From positions 34,315,298 through 34,379,297 of the forward strand of contig NC_084762.1 of the NCBI RefSeq assembly GCF_028858725.1: DNA of 64,000 nt, read 5' to 3'. This document shows, one piece after another, positions 10,357-25,300 of this stretch. Position 1 is the first letter of the stretch. Every line of letters begins with the position of its first letter. A program made the translations under genes and the position numbers. Below the pieces are notes generated by a model. The model saw only the letters and a list, made by a program, of their open reading frames with translations, did not search any database and was not told where the DNA came from. The DNA comes from Colius striatus. Taxonomy: Eukaryota; Chordata; Aves; Coliiformes; Coliidae.

Positions 10357-13300
10357 GTAAAGTCATCTTTTATCAAACTAATATTTCTCCTTTATTCATA
10401 TTAGAGACCAGTTTCTAGCTTGGGTGGTATTTCTTGGGTAAATCTGAAGTTGTCTATGAGCTCCAAGGTGATAGGGTGATCAGACCTACTTTTTCTCCTG
10501 AGAGAATGAAGAACAAAAGCACCACAAACAAAACAACCTTCACATTGGTTTAGCAGCTTGCTTCCTCACTGCAGAATAAGGTCACTGCAGAATAAGAAAG
10601 CTCAGGGGACACCAAGTGTGTTTTGTACAGTGGCTGCACTATGCAAAGTCATATGCCGGGCATTCAACACCACAGGTATAGCTGTCGTTAAAGTAGTAGG
10701 GGCTTTTTACAGAGGAAGAATCTGGCCCACAGTGTCTAATTTCTGCCACTGTTCACAGCTCCCTTTTGCACTTGAGCAGGGGCCAGAGAAAGAACTTGCT
10801 CATGCAAATCTCCTGGCCCCCCCTCAGCCCTTCACAATTTCCAATGAAGTTGAAGGCACAAAGAGCTGACTGGATCTGCTCCAAAGACTGTGAACCTTTA
10901 AACTCACTTTCAGCTCAGCTTCAGCAAACTTCATTTAAACAAAGCTCAGCTGTGGCTGGTATGAAAAACTTAGCTGTGAATAGTGCCAAATCAAGTTATT
11001 TGAGCCCCAGTGAAAGGCAACAAGATAGAAAAGCAAGGACTTTCAGTGATGTACTGTCTGTACTCAAACACGTTTCTCACGTATATATGCCCCCACTCCT
11101 CATTCTGTGTCCCACTCCAGGCTCAGAGGGAAATGGAATTGCAGAGGTCAGAGCATTTGCATTCAGGAAAAAAATTCTGATAGTCCAGGGAAGACTTGAT
11201 GCCATTGGGCAAATCAACTGGCATGGAAAGCACCCTGTTGCATTCCCTGCATCCTGTCCTGTGTAAACCAACTGCGTGCTCCGATTGGATATGGAAATTT
11301 TCAAGTCCTCTGAAGAGCCAGTAGGATTTAGGCTTCATTGCTGTTTCTGAAACCTCAAGCCCATATTCTTAATCACAAATGTAGGAGGGAAGGAGATTAA
11401 TGTGTGCAGGTTATTTGACATTTATATTGTGTTATCTAAAGGGAAAGATACAATGCTTAAGAACTTCTTTCCAGCCTCTCAGCTAAGTTGTTCTTGGCAG
11501 GGCTGATCCAGCAACAGCTAGAGAACACTGGCTTTTCAAAGGCAGGAACATTTTTAAAACCTCCCCATGACCCTGCTCAAAGCAGGAGATTGGACTAGGT
11601 AATCTCCTGAGGTCCCTTCCTACCTGGGTTATCCTAAAAGCCTGTGAGTGGGTGACAGCCTCTTCAAGTCATCTGCCTGTATTTGGGAACAAATCTACCC
11701 CAGCTACTCTCGGCCAGGCAGTCTGGTGGCTCCCAAACTTGCCATCTGGAAAGCCCAAACCACACAGGCACAGTGCTAGCCTTCCCCTTCAGCCTTCTCT
11801 CCTCTCTTTCCAATGGGTCTGGACAACACAGCACATTCCCCCGGGCTGAGTGGGATGCAAGGTGGGAGGAGCGAGGCCCATTTCGGTCACCCCACTCATG
11901 CTGTAGAGACCTATGCGCCAACAAAAACTCAGTTGCAGATTTTCAGGCCAGATGGAGGCAGTTGTCAGGTGCTGAACTCTGACTCCCAGCTCAGCACAGA
12001 CCACAGCTCTTAGGGTGTGGGCTATTTTCTTTTATTTCCCACATCCGGCTTGATTTGGAAAGCAGCGATGGCAGATCTCCCACACACCTTTTTCACTTGT
12101 CCCGGTGCTTAGCTTCTCTCACAGTTAAAGATAGCTGCATCTTATTTCTTCCAGTGTTGATTTATCTGGGTTTTTTTTGAGTCTGTTGTCCTCTTGTCTA
12201 GAAGAGCAATTGTATTTGCTCGTACTATTGCTTGTACTTAAAAATGTCTCATATAACTATCCACAGACTGTATTCAAACCACTCGTACCCATTGCCAAGC
12301 GGATTGTTATCAGTGATTGTTTCTTTATAAAGTGAGAGTTTTAATCCTTTAAGCTTTTTCATTGTTCTTTTTGGGACCGATCCCTTGGAGTTGTGGAGAG
12401 TAGCATGGAGCCTTCCTCTCCAAAACTATTTCACCAGGGGCAAATCTAAAAGTTACAGATCTGTACGCTCATGCTTTATAATATACATGTTTGTCTGCAT
12501 ACATATATACTGAGATCAGTTCAATAGTCAGTTAATATGTACAGGGACTGTGAGTCCTTTTGTGTCCCCACATCATAACAGGGTCACCTCTTCATCAGGT
12601 TTTTCTCTATAATCCTCAGGTCTTTCGACATCACAGTTTCTCCAGGTAGGGTCAATACTATCACATAATTATGGCTTATCTCCTTTGCTTCCAGTTCAGC
12701 TCCCTTTCTCAAGTATTTCTCAAGTAGTCTGTTCTTGGAGTGATTTACTGCTTCCCCAGTCATTGTGCCAGCTGCATTACTGTTTAAAGTTCCCTTTCAG
12801 GTCATTGACATAAAAACAGTTAAATACCATAGGGACTAAACCAATCTGTGAAGGTACTCACTAGAAACAGGCTTCCCTGATGGTTCCTAAGCTGAATGTC
12901 AATACAATTATTTTCTATAAAACCCTAATGAGTGCCACTGATTGTTTTCCATCTCTTTTAATTTGTTTATATGACCCCTAGCTCAGCTATTCTGTAAGGA
13001 GGCCAGGACCACTCCCAGGCTATCACATCGATAGTGACAAAACTTTTAACTCATAGCTTTCTGGAAATCCTCTGGTGTTTCAAATCTTTTTTTAAAAAAG
13101 CTACAAAGAGCTTAATGAATAGCTCTTTCCAAAGTTATAGATTCAAATTCTCCTTTGGGAATGACAAGGGGGAAAATATTTTCCCATTGATATAGACTGT
13201 AAGATGGCACTGATATTTTCCTACATCCAACCAAAAACATTTCTTGAAAATGTCTATATTTTCTGCAGCACCAGTGATAATCCCACCATTGTCATCTACT

Positions 13301-16300
13301 TATGCTCCAATAGCATTCTTTTTCCTTATTTTACATTGAAATCCCACACTACAGAGCTGGGTGTGGCAAAACATACCATAATGTATCTTCACAAAAAACC
13401 AGGCTGACTCTTGCAACAGCTGGAAACCTTTATACTCAAAGAAAACCTGGTAGTTAGTTTTATTGTTTTCTAATAACAACCTTGTACTTACATTGCACTG
13501 TCTCCTTCAGAGGATTGGCAGAGGCTCTATGAATGACTGTGCTAAGGTTCTGTGAAGCACAACTCCCTCTCCTCTGCCAGTTTAACAGGGCACAGCTCTG
13601 GTATGCAGAAGTTCCAAGAAGGAAACATTTTAGCCTCTTGAAAGTATGGGTAGTGAAATGTTTTGTTTCTTTGATGGCCTTACTCTCTATGTTAATACAA
13701 GGCATATGACTTCAGTTATTCTTATGCCTTTGTTAGGTCAAAACACCCACTTTGGAGAAAATGCTTTCTGATTTTTAGTTACTCTAAGTGCCTCAGGTTC
13801 TGAAGTTTTAGTTTGTGAAAAAAGACCAGCACAAGGCTTCCCTTCATCCCTGCAGCCAAACAGCCATGAATTTTCCTTTGGTCAGTCAAAGCTGAGGAGC
13901 CAGGAAGGGAGGGAGATTTGAGCAGGAGTCAGCTTTCTCGGCAGACCCTGGTCTTCCCAGGGAGGAGAGCTGATCACTCACGTGGAGATATGACGCCACT
14001 GCTCCAGTACAGCCTCTGACCAGGAACGGGGCCTTGGTACAGCAAGAGCTCCTTGATCAACATAGACACATCCATGCACAGAGTTTTAAAGCACTCAGCA
14101 AACACAGCAAGCATATGGGTCCAGGTATTTTGTTACCAGTGATCAATATATCCAAATTGAGAATGCACAGGAGAAAGAGAAATTAGACCGTGATTTAGTA
14201 CAGATCTTCTCATACAGCTGCTCCACACTGACCTCTCCTCACATCTCCACTTCTCATATCGTTTATGTGCCCTCCGGTTGTACTCATGGTAGTCACAATC
14301 TGCCCCTCAGGCCAGAGTCAATGCAAAATCCCATCTGTGTTTACAAGTATGGATTAAAAAAAAAGCAAAGATGACGTTTTCATAATGTTTGGTGAGATTC
14401 ATATGTACATATTAGTACAGCATTCCAGCAGATGTCTGCCTCAGAGATACCATTATTTTCTTATGTTACACTGCAAACAGGGTTTGATACATCTACTTTC
14501 TGCAGTATACGAGTGTCTAATATCTAAGGAGGCTGTAGTAACGATGAGCAGCCTTGCAATGTATTAAGCATGGGAGCTTCTCCTCCCTGGCTCCTGGGAG
14601 ACTACAAATCATTGTCTTTAAAGTATTTTCAGGTCCCACCAGCCCTAACTATCCTTTAAGCTTATCTTGCATTCCCAGAGACTGAGAATGTGTGTGCTGG
14701 ACTCACTGCAACCCAGAAGGAGAGAAGGCTGAGAATTATAGACTTGTTTTGGTTGGAAAAGACCTTTAAGAGCATTGAGTCCAGCCACTAATCTAACACT
14801 ACCAAGCCCAGCACTAAACCATGTCCCTCAGCACCTCATCTACATGGCTTTCAAATATCTCCAGGGATGGTGACTCCATCACCTCCCTGGGCAGCCCATT
14901 CCAGTGTGTAACAACCCTCTGGGGGGGGGAAAAGCATTACGTAATATTCAATCTAAACCTCCCCTGGGGCAACTTGAGCCCATTTCCTCTTTTCCTATGA
15001 CTTCTTACTTGGGAGAAGAGACCAACCTTGCTACAACCCCCTTTCAGGTAAAGAGTGATCATGTCTCCCTTCAGCCTCATCACTAAGGCAACTGTGTCTG
15101 CTTCAACTGGAGAGATAGACCATAGTAACAGGTACTTGGCCTATAAACTGGGAATGAAGGACCTCTCCCCAAGGGCATGGGCAGACCTCTTCATGTGCAG
15201 CACAAGGATGATGTGTCTCTTATAGGGCAGCTTTGCTTATTCCTGTCTACGCTAAATGCTTCACTCACCTGCTTCTTGCAGCTGCTTCTTTTTGGTTATG
15301 GTCCATGGGCAGATGCAGAGTCCTGCAGATGGGTAAGAGAGCTTTTTGTGGTGAGAGGAATCAGTGTGAGCTGCCCATCCCCACCCAAGGCACCCCTACA
15401 CCCACTTACCCACCCATGGTGCTTCCAGCTGTCTTGGGCAGCTGGAGGGCTATTTTTAACAGGGCATTGCACTCCGTGTCTGAACCAGAAACACTTGAGT
15501 CCATGAGGCCTGGAAAGAAAAAATTAAATGAGAGACATTTTCTGCTTTATTGTTTCCCCTTTTTGTAATTAATGATCTTTGATCTTTTTCTTGTATTCCT
15601 TCTCTGTGTCTCAAAGGCAATTTATTTGGTTCATATTTGTCGACAATGCCTATAGATCACTAATAGTAACAACAGTGAGGGGAAAAAACAGGTCAAATAA
15701 ACAAGTGGCATTTAACAGTCGCTCAGAGAAAAGAGGAGAAACCACTGATTAGCTGTGCTCAGGCCACCTTCTAAGTTTTGCAAAACAAGTGTCTCACCAA
15801 AGGCTGAAGCAAAATCACCTTCCTTCTCATTCATTTTTTTTTCACTCCTGTTTTTAGGTGGCATCTTTACAAAGCTCAGTGAAACACAAGGTTTTTGTCA
15901 TCCAGTCACGTCATTAAGGTCACAAAATAAATGTGGCTTGGCTGGCATGAGCTGGTGGTGTAAACAACTTCAAGCCCTTTAACAATTCGAGGCACAGCTC
16001 AGCTGCCTCTGAAATGAGCTTCCTGCCTGCCTGGATGCCTTGTGGTCGGCATACCAAGGGTGTGACAGTCACAAAACAACCGGGTCAGGAAGTGCAGAGT
16101 TAAAAGGCTACGAGTGAAAACAGCCTGAGAACAACTGAATTAGAGAAGGGAGAGTAGTCAAGCACATGACAATGTCACAGAGGCACTAAAAAGTTGATGG
16201 TGGGATGATTTCCTGATGGTAGGATTTCTCCTGTATCTCAGCATAGCTTGGGGGGGTGAGGGGTGTTGTCAGAACAACCACCCCCACATACCCACACCCC

Positions 16301-19300
16301 CCCCACCCCCGTAGAATTTTAACCAATGCTGATCTTGATCTGGCATGTAAGAGTAGGGAAATGGTTTGAAGAGGGGCCCTGCTATGTCTGTCACCTAAAC
16401 AATCCTTCCGTGCTGCTGAAATTCACAGCTCAACCTACAGACCTTCTGCCAAGAGGAATGGGTTTATGTGTGTGTATTTGCACCCCTCAAAAAAGATTGG
16501 GTGGGGAGGGTGCACAAAAACACTTATGCTGTGCAGAACCACCATGTCTTTGACAACTGGAAAGCAGGTGAAGAAAACTGCTATGGGAATTCTGAGCACA
16601 CTAGGCTTAATGCTGCATAACTTAGGGGGCTAATAGTGGCTTACTCTGGCTTAATCACAAGTAGTCTGGGAAGTGGGAAGTTCAGAGTCCCAGAGATTGG
16701 AAGTGAGCAGTCGGAAAAAAGATTGAAAGGTAAAAAGTGAGGTGGAAAGAAAGGAAGCCACAGAGAGAGAGAGAGAAAATAAAGAGGGGTTTGGAAGACA
16801 ATCCTACTGTGACCCAGTCCCTGACCAAACAAATGGCCAGTGACAAACACATCTGGCTGCACACAAATTGGGGCAGTTTGAATCACCTCTATTCTAACCT
16901 TTGCAGATATTTAGAATCCTAAATCTTCAAACTAGTTACCTTAAGTTCCCATTACAGTCAATACAGAGCGTGTGGGCAGGGACGGAAACAAGAAGTGCCT
17001 CCAGGTGCCAACTCAGAGCATGGAAATGCAAATCCTTCAGTGCTGGAAGACCCTAGCTTTTTCCCTGCCCATGGTAGCAGCCTGGCAGCAGCAGGCACAA
17101 GTGTGACTGGTGCCCAAAGGGCAGCATGCATGTCCCTGAGGGTGGCTGGTCCCCAGGCATCTGTGGTGAGAGGTAGATGCACTCTAAGAGCCAAGCAGAC
17201 TCATCTTTGAGACAATAGGTCCCAGCTATGAAGCCCTGCAGCAATTGCTTACCATGAAAGTGATACTCTACTTGTACTTTGCCTCTAAACAGGTTTCAGT
17301 AGCTGAGATACTGCCTGCACAGGCCTAGAGTAAGGTTCCCTCTGTACACAGAACTGCTTTTAGTAATGCCTCCCTGGGAAAACTGCCTACCCTTGTTGCT
17401 GCCCTGTTGTACAGTGGTGGGGGAGGTCAGTGCCCAGGTTGCTCCTGCAGCATCACTCACCAGACCTTTGCCAGGACAGCACCTGTCCTGCACTGCCCAC
17501 ATAGTGGCATTGAATGAGCCTCCCTGTAATCAATAACAATCCATCCCACAGAGAAGAAAAGACACTGAAAATAGCCCAGCCCCATGAATACTCAAGCCCA
17601 TAATCCCAGGTGAAATGAGTGTCCTGGGAATCAAAATCTAAAACTGCCCCAAAAACTCTGAACTGTCAGGTGCATGTAGCACTCACATGCAAGGGCTTGC
17701 AACATCTCCCCTTTCATCATGCTCTCTAGGCCAGCCCTGCCTTCCTGTCTGTCCTGTGCCCAGCCTGCGGGGAAGTCACCCACAGTGAGGAAATTTTGTG
17801 CAAGTGATACTCTCTTTGCCAGGCAACACTGGAGAGGAAAGCCCCTTGGGATTCCCTGGGGAGTGTGCCTATGATTTGGGAATAGCAGCAGTCAGTCAGC
17901 GATACAGGAGATTTAGCAGGTCAACGGGGGTTCTGCTCCCCCTCTACTGCTCCCTGGTGAGGCCTCATCTGGAGTCCTGTGTCCAGTTCTGTGCTCCCCA
18001 GCTCAAGAGGGACAGAGAACTTCTGGAGAGAGTCCAGTGCAGGGCCACCAAGATGATCAGGGGACTGAAGCATCTTCCTTGTGAGGAAAGACTGCAATAC
18101 CTGAGGCTGTTTAGCCTGGAGAAGAGAAGAATGAGGAGGAACCTGATCAGCACTTATAAGTACCTAAAGGGTGGATGTCAGGAAGATGGGGTGACACTTT
18201 TTTCTGTAGTGTCCAGCAAAAGGACAAAGAGTAACGGACATAAGCTGCAATACAAAAAGCTCCACTTAAGCACAAGGAAAAATTTATTTCCTATGAGGAT
18301 GAGGGAAGTTGTGGAGTCTCCTTCTCTGGAGGTTTTCAAAACCTACTCTGGGGAGCTTCCTGCCCTTTCTATTCCTGTGGTCTGTTGTGAGGAAGGGTTA
18401 GCTCAATCATTTCTGTGCAACCTGACTGAGGTGAATTTGCTTTAGTAGGGAGATGGACTAGATGATCTCTAGAGTGCCCTTCCAACCCTACCATTCTATG
18501 ATTCCCCAGAAGAGTTTCAGAGCCACCTGCGGGAGAAGAGAGACAGACTCTCTGAGGAGCTTGAAAGGATGGCTAAAAGCTCTGTGAATATTATGTGAAT
18601 ATAATTAATTAATTAATGTGAATATAATTACCACAGACATTAAGTTTTCAAGGAATCCTGCAGGATCATCTTGGAGATGAGCTTAAAAAATCTTACGTCT
18701 TTGCACTACAGCTCTCTGAAGTTTGTGATTAAGATGCTGGTGACTAACAAGTTTGGCCAGCATTCAGGCTCCACAGCATAAACAGAGCTTTATTTGCATT
18801 CTTGTCACTTCATGGTAGCTCGGGGGGGGGGGGAAAAGCTCTGCTATGAACTTGGATGTGACATACAAAGCACCATGTTCATTTTAGCAGGGTGGGTGTG
18901 ACCGTGTAGAAGTCCAGTTTGCCAAATGAGAGCTCCTTGTAAGTTTTGGAGTCCCACTTGATGCATTTTCTGACTCAAGAAAGAAGAAAAGACTAGGATA
19001 GGGTTCAGGTAATGTCACAGAGCTAACAGAGTTATCAGTGAGCAAGTAACATCTTTTTTTCTGTCTCAAATACCACTAGCAGACCAGAGGTCCCTGTAGT
19101 TTCTTAATAGTGGAGATATAAAGAGCAGAGGAAGTACAGTCTGCTTCCTCTGGAGAACGCCCGAGTTCTGGGGTGGCATCTGGAGAATCTATCTGGTTTA
19201 CAAATTGAATAATGTGAGGAGTTTGGGTTACATCAGGACTGAAGGATAGGATCATAATGTGCAGCCTTCACACTGAACTAACAGATTTCCTTCTCTTGAG

Positions 19301-22300
19301 AGTCTTTGAGAAAAAATAAAAGTTGTTGTAGATGTCGATAGATTGGAAGCTAGATAGCATCACAGAAATCCTCCTACAAACAGATGCAAGGAGTGGCACA
19401 CTACCAATACTAGCATACAATTAACAAGTGAGGCACTTTTTTATGGAGGGGAGCGGGAATGTGGAAAAGAGTCCATATAAAAATATTTTCAAAGTGAAAC
19501 GGAGCCATAGGAGGAGCAGAGTCCTCCAGCACCGCTGAGCTCAGCTCTGGAGTTGGATTGCTACAGGGTTGGGTTTATTTAAAATGTTCCTGTGAAAAAG
19601 CATCTCGGGAGGTCCTGATCTGCTCTGCCTCTTCTGTCACTCTGGGGAGCTTCCTGCCCTTTCTATTCCTGATGCCTGTTGTGAGCCAAGGAAGAGTTAG
19701 CTTAATCAGCAACACCAGCCACTGATTAGTGCCAAGCCTTTATCATTAATCACTTCAAAAAATCACTGCGCTGAAAATAGTGCCCAGGGTCAGATGTTCA
19801 GAAACTGGTACAGTTTAACCGCTGACATTTAACCTCAGTCACAAAGCCAGACCACACCCCTAAAGAAACACTGTTGCTTTGCTATCCATTGCATTTGTGA
19901 TTTTTCAGTTCAGATCCACTCACAGGCCCAGTGTGTTCTTCACCTTCCTTAGAGGAAATGACTGCTGCGAGTGGTTAAACACCTCCAGCCAAAGGCGGGC
20001 TGGACCAACAAGCAACCTGCATTCCCTCCAAAAGATGCACAGGGACACTTGCCTGAGGGTTTGGTCTTGAGCTTCTTCGTGCTGTGGCTCACCCCCCTCT
20101 CTCCTTTGGAATCTCAGCCCAAATACTTGGCAGATGCACTTGGGGCTCATTACATTACAGAGGCAGCGTGTTCATTGCGCTCCCCCGAATGGCATTTCGT
20201 GTGTGCTGCACTTGTTTTATATTTGCTATATTTAAGCTACAGAAATATGCACTGATGAGGAAAAGAGGGCTGTGGTGATATCTAGGAGGCAGGAAGGAAT
20301 GCAAATCATTTCTCAGAGCTGCAGTCCTCTGTGCAGAACTGTGGCCCAAGAGAAGGAAAGAGGACTGTGGTCAGCTGGGGTCACTGGCCACACTGACCCC
20401 AGCTGGATCACCCATACTGCTGTCCATCTGGAAATGATTTCAATGCCACTCCAGTTTTATATTAGCACCAGTGAGGATGGAAATCACTTGGAGCCTTTGC
20501 CCCAGAGGACTCTTCCGAGGTTTCTATTATGAGACTGCTATGTTTGGAACATGCAGGAATACGGGTGTACAGGACTGCAGAGTTTGTACATGGAAACTTG
20601 TCTGGTATGATTTACTCCTTTCCCTCCAGCCCAGCCTTTGCATCCTTCTGCTGTCTGACCATCATTTTCCTCAGATGATGCTCCTCATCCCTGCAGCTCC
20701 CCCCCTTCTTGCTATGACCTGTGGGACCTGAGGGTGAGCAGGAGAGAGGCAGAGGCTGTCTCTACATTGCTACTGGAGGGCATTGCAAGACCGGCCAAAG
20801 CCTTGGCTACTCCCGACCAGCTCTTTCATTCATGGACCTAGGATACCTTTGGTGGTTCCTAATATGTCTCACAATGTCTTGTCCACATAATAACAGCTAT
20901 TCTTTGTGATCCTTGGCCCTCTCAGACCAATTGCCTGCTTCGGCATGAGGCGGGCAATGATGAGGCTGACCCAGACATGCCTGGAATTGCTAACCAGAGT
21001 GTGCTTACACATGTACAAAGAAAGGCTTCCTCCTCCTCTGTGCTTCAGAGCTTGACTAAAATGTGCCTCTCACGTGCAAGTGAGGCTGAAAGAGGAATCT
21101 TGAAGTGAATATGGTCTGGGTCCACATTTTAACTGCATTCCTGATGTAGCCAACAAGTTTCAGCGGCAAGCTCTACTGCCTGGTAATGTGAGTAGAGATG
21201 AGCATCAATCCCTAAGAGACTCCCAAACAGTGAGGAAGCTCAGTCAGCTGCTGTGATCAAAGATGAAGTGTGTGGCAGCAAGTCACTGGAGAACCAAGAA
21301 ACATGAAAAAGCCAAGACATTATATAAGATTCAAGAGGATCCCAATGAGGAAGCTAGGATCAGATTAACTTTTTATCTACAAAGCTCAATCCTTTCCTGG
21401 ACATGGTCTAACAGGGTCTTCATGATACATATTGGTTGTACTGGGAAAAGCAGCCCTGAGCAGGTATCTCACATGTTGCAGACCTGTGGGGAGCACCGTG
21501 TGCCACTCTCCACACTCCTATGGGCAAGGTGGGAGAGAGGGTTTTAAAGCCATCCAGCAGCAGGACTTCAAGCTAGCCCATCACCAAGTGCATGGAAGAG
21601 GTTATCTGACAGCCCTGCTCTCAAGTAGGCTGACAGCACCATGCCTGTTGCTTCAGATCTCTGATCACTACCACAGCTTTGATCATTGTGTTGCATAGCT
21701 GCCTTCCAGCTGTCCAGGAAAGTAAAAATAAATTTCCAGCAGTTTTTCATGAACCTTAATTAGAAAACAAAGAAGGCTTTTCAAAAAAAAGAGAAGGGGA
21801 AAAAAATAAGGGTAGAGCTGCAGTGCTAGACATGCCATCTACACACTTGGCGTGCACTTAAGAGCAGCTCAGCTGGCCCTGGTTGCTAAGCAGTCTGAGA
21901 AACTGGAATGTGCTGTTCCCTCCAACCCTCCACTAACATTTCCACTCAAAACTTGCCCTGAAGAGGCATCGGAGATGATTTTGAAATGAGGACAGAGGCA
22001 CAGGACATCAGTGGGAAGTGTTCTTGCCCTGAAGGTAGCTATCTCAGACCATCACAAATGCAATAAGGTGGGACAAAGAAGAGATAAAGGGAGGTTTGCC
22101 TATGGAAAGTGTTATCTCTTCCAGTACATTACAGGCTAAAGGCAACTCCCTTTTCTGTCCCTAGACCTCTCCCACAGCAGCCATAGCTCTTCTCTGGTAT
22201 CCCAAGTGTGTCCTGACCACCATGGCACAAGGCCCAACCACTGTATTATACTTTGGTCATTCCCAAAGACCGAGCTGTGCTGAGCATCTGGCCTAAAGGC

Positions 22301-25300
22301 CCAAAAGATTGAATCTGTTTCTGAATCACTGCAGAAGATGAGCTCAGGTAACTTGGTGCCCCAAAAGCTGCAGGTCGAAAGCTTTGCAAAAGCAGCATCG
22401 AGAGAAATGAGGAACTTGAGGGTGGAGCAGCAACACAGTGATGGGAAGTAAAGGGGGAAATGGTTGCATAGTGGTTAGAGGATGTCAGCTGTGAAAAACA
22501 AGTGTATATCAAACTCTTTTAGAAGAAGAGCAAAAAGTTTTACAGGGTGATGAGTGCAAGTTACATGTACTGGGCAAGCCAGAGAAGGTATAAACATGGG
22601 AATGGAGTCAGCCCAAAGAGCAGCATGGGCACGGTGTAGTACAGAGAGTAGAAAAGATGTGGCAACACTTCCATGCATTTAGCTAGAAAGAGTAATGGTG
22701 AATTCGTGTGCAGTCAGCAAGTTAAAACTCACATCTTACGCAGAGTGCACTTGTCTTTTACGTCTTAGGTCTTAGGCTCTTGTCTTTTATGGCTCCTCTA
22801 AAAGCCTTTACAAGTGATGGCTCTGGCATCTGCCATCCTCTCCACTCTCCAGTATGATCATTCAGCTCTTTTTTTTTTTTTTTAATCAAGGTTCCCAGGT
22901 TATGAACATTTAGGTTTGCTACCTGTGCTCCCACAGAGGCTTGCCTGAGTGTGATATGTCCTGTGAAGTGTCTGTCAGAGGTGTGAAGATGCCATGTGCT
23001 TCCAAGCATCCCTTTCTAAGCAACAGAGTTACATGGAAACAGCAAAGAGGAGCCACAACAGAAAAAGTCCATATACAAACTTGTCTTCCTTAAAGGTTAG
23101 GCAGGCTTGATTCACTTCAGATATCCAAAGCTCAAAGCCATGGTCTACCCAGCCATTCCCTCACCTCCTTTGGCTTCTTGCTGATCTGAACATGCTAATG
23201 AGAGACCTCCATACGAATTTCCATCTGCATGGTCTGCTGAGCTTTGCCACGTACTACCATCCCTTGCTTTCAGGTGAATGTAGTCACTCAGGACTGGGAT
23301 GACTCTTGATATCTGTGTAACAGACACATCCTCACAGTAAGCAGGGAAATTGAGCAAAATCTCAGGCTTCCTCACACAATTCTTTTGCAGAGTGTTACAT
23401 GGTGGAAAGCGGGTTTCCCCCAGACCTCTGTCTGGCTCCACCTTTCCAGGTTTCTCTAGATGTATCTGCAGTAGATTTGAAAGCCAGGGAGTCCTGCTCT
23501 TCTGATTCAGTAGATGCTGTGGGCTGGAGCCTCTGAGGCAATGGGAAAAGTGAAGTACTTCTCATTATATCCACCCCCCAGAGCGATTTGTAACTGATGC
23601 TTATCAGCCAGAAAATCCTGCTCAGCCCTTCTGAGAAGCCTGGGAGGAGCAGGGCACTGAGGTATTCTCAGACTATAACCTCTTCTCTGATAATCCCGAT
23701 TTACAGTTTGGCCTGAGACCAAAGGCTAATAGAAAGCAAAGTGCTCTGGCAAAGCCCAGCAGGTAATTTAGGGATTCTGGCTTAATTGTGTCAAGTATGA
23801 AGCAGGATTGCTGTTACTGGGAATTAGTATTTGCAAAGGTGCACTGGGGCTGGCAGAGAGATGAAAGTGCAGCATAATTTGCAAGTTACTGCTTTGGAAA
23901 GGTCACTCTTTTCTTGAGAAAGCTAAAGTCAGCTCTTGTCACTTAGAAATTTCACTGGGGACGTTCACACTGACCTATTTTTAACATAACAGCAGATTAC
24001 ACTGCAACACAGTGAATAATGCATAAGAGTAGTAGCATGATCATAGCCACAATACAATGGCAGCTTTGGTTCCTGCCTAATGATGGAGGGAGGCACAGCT
24101 CTACAGCATTTTGCACTGAATTGGCAAAACAAGACACATGTAGAACGACCAACCTGAGCCTTTTGAAAGCCTGTGTGTCGGGATAAATACATGTCCAAAA
24201 GGACTAAGTGGGGCAAAGATCTTATCTAGAGCACCAATAAACTGCTTCAGCAAGCTACAGAGCTGGGAGCAGGGAAGTGGGAATGCGTGTAGTGTGGGGG
24301 GTGATGGAAAGAAGGAAGTTATCTTTCTGTGTTTGCTATGCAAAACTATATTGAGAAACCAAGAGAAACAGATCTTACATCCGTAGCACATCTATTTGCA
24401 TAGGACAGAGAATATTTCCTTGAAAGAGGAGGCTGCAAATGAATGAGGTATTTGTATCTCCAACCTTAAATTTCAAAAGTCTTCTGCAAGACTAAAAGGG
24501 CCAGAGGGAATTTGTAACATGGGTTACACATGGAGTAATTGCCAGGAACTACTGTAGGAGGCTCAAGGTTGAAGTAAGATGCTTCAATTAGTACATAGCA
24601 CAGAAACCCTTCAACGAATTAACCAGGCTTCCACAGTGAGAGCTGCCACCCCCTAAAAGGCTGAAATGGACTCAAAAGCATATTAAGTATGCATGATGAG
24701 ACATTTATAGCTTTCAGCATTGCCACAAATATTCCTTCTCCTCTTCCCTTGGCATTCCACAGCCCGAAGCACATTACAGCTGCTTTTTTCCAGAAAGCAA
24801 CTTCCCTTCCCTTGGTCTCAAAGCTCATGCCCTATGTGAAATGCACAAAACGGGGGCACAGTCGGTTCAGCTAGAGACATGGAAAGATCGCCCCAAAAAT
24901 TTCACCCTGGAGCTACAGCAGTAGCACTGTGTTGGCAGCTTCTGGCAGTGAAGAAGTGAGTGCCTCTGGAAATGCCACCACTGTGATCGCTGTAGAGCCC
25001 ATCTGAACTCAGAAACCTTGGAAACAGCCCCCAGGCCCCAGAAGTCTGCTCATCAGTGTGAACAGCATCCTTTTCTGCTTTTGATGAATCTGGTGTTGTT
25101 TTCTCTCATTTTTATTTCCTAAGGCTACAGGGTGCTGTTTATTTTCAGCATACAGTAAGAATAACAGATGTTCATTATTACTGTTAAAGATTACTTAAGA
25201 TGATAGGTCAGTTGGAATTGGCAACTTGGATGTTTTTATTCAGAGAGGGTTCTTTTTTTTTCCATGCACAATGCTCTGTGAAACTCCAGCTCCTTTTCTT

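Noticed and set aside
10766..11266. 166-codon + strand frame downstream of the distal first exon
   Set aside because: It overlaps intron sequence after a good donor and resembles no known protein. It is not in a frame that extends the exon.
17798..18445. 215-codon open frame that looks protein-coding
   Set aside because: It is the ORF2 end of a 5'-truncated CR1 retrotransposon, not a host gene, and it includes a foreign patch.
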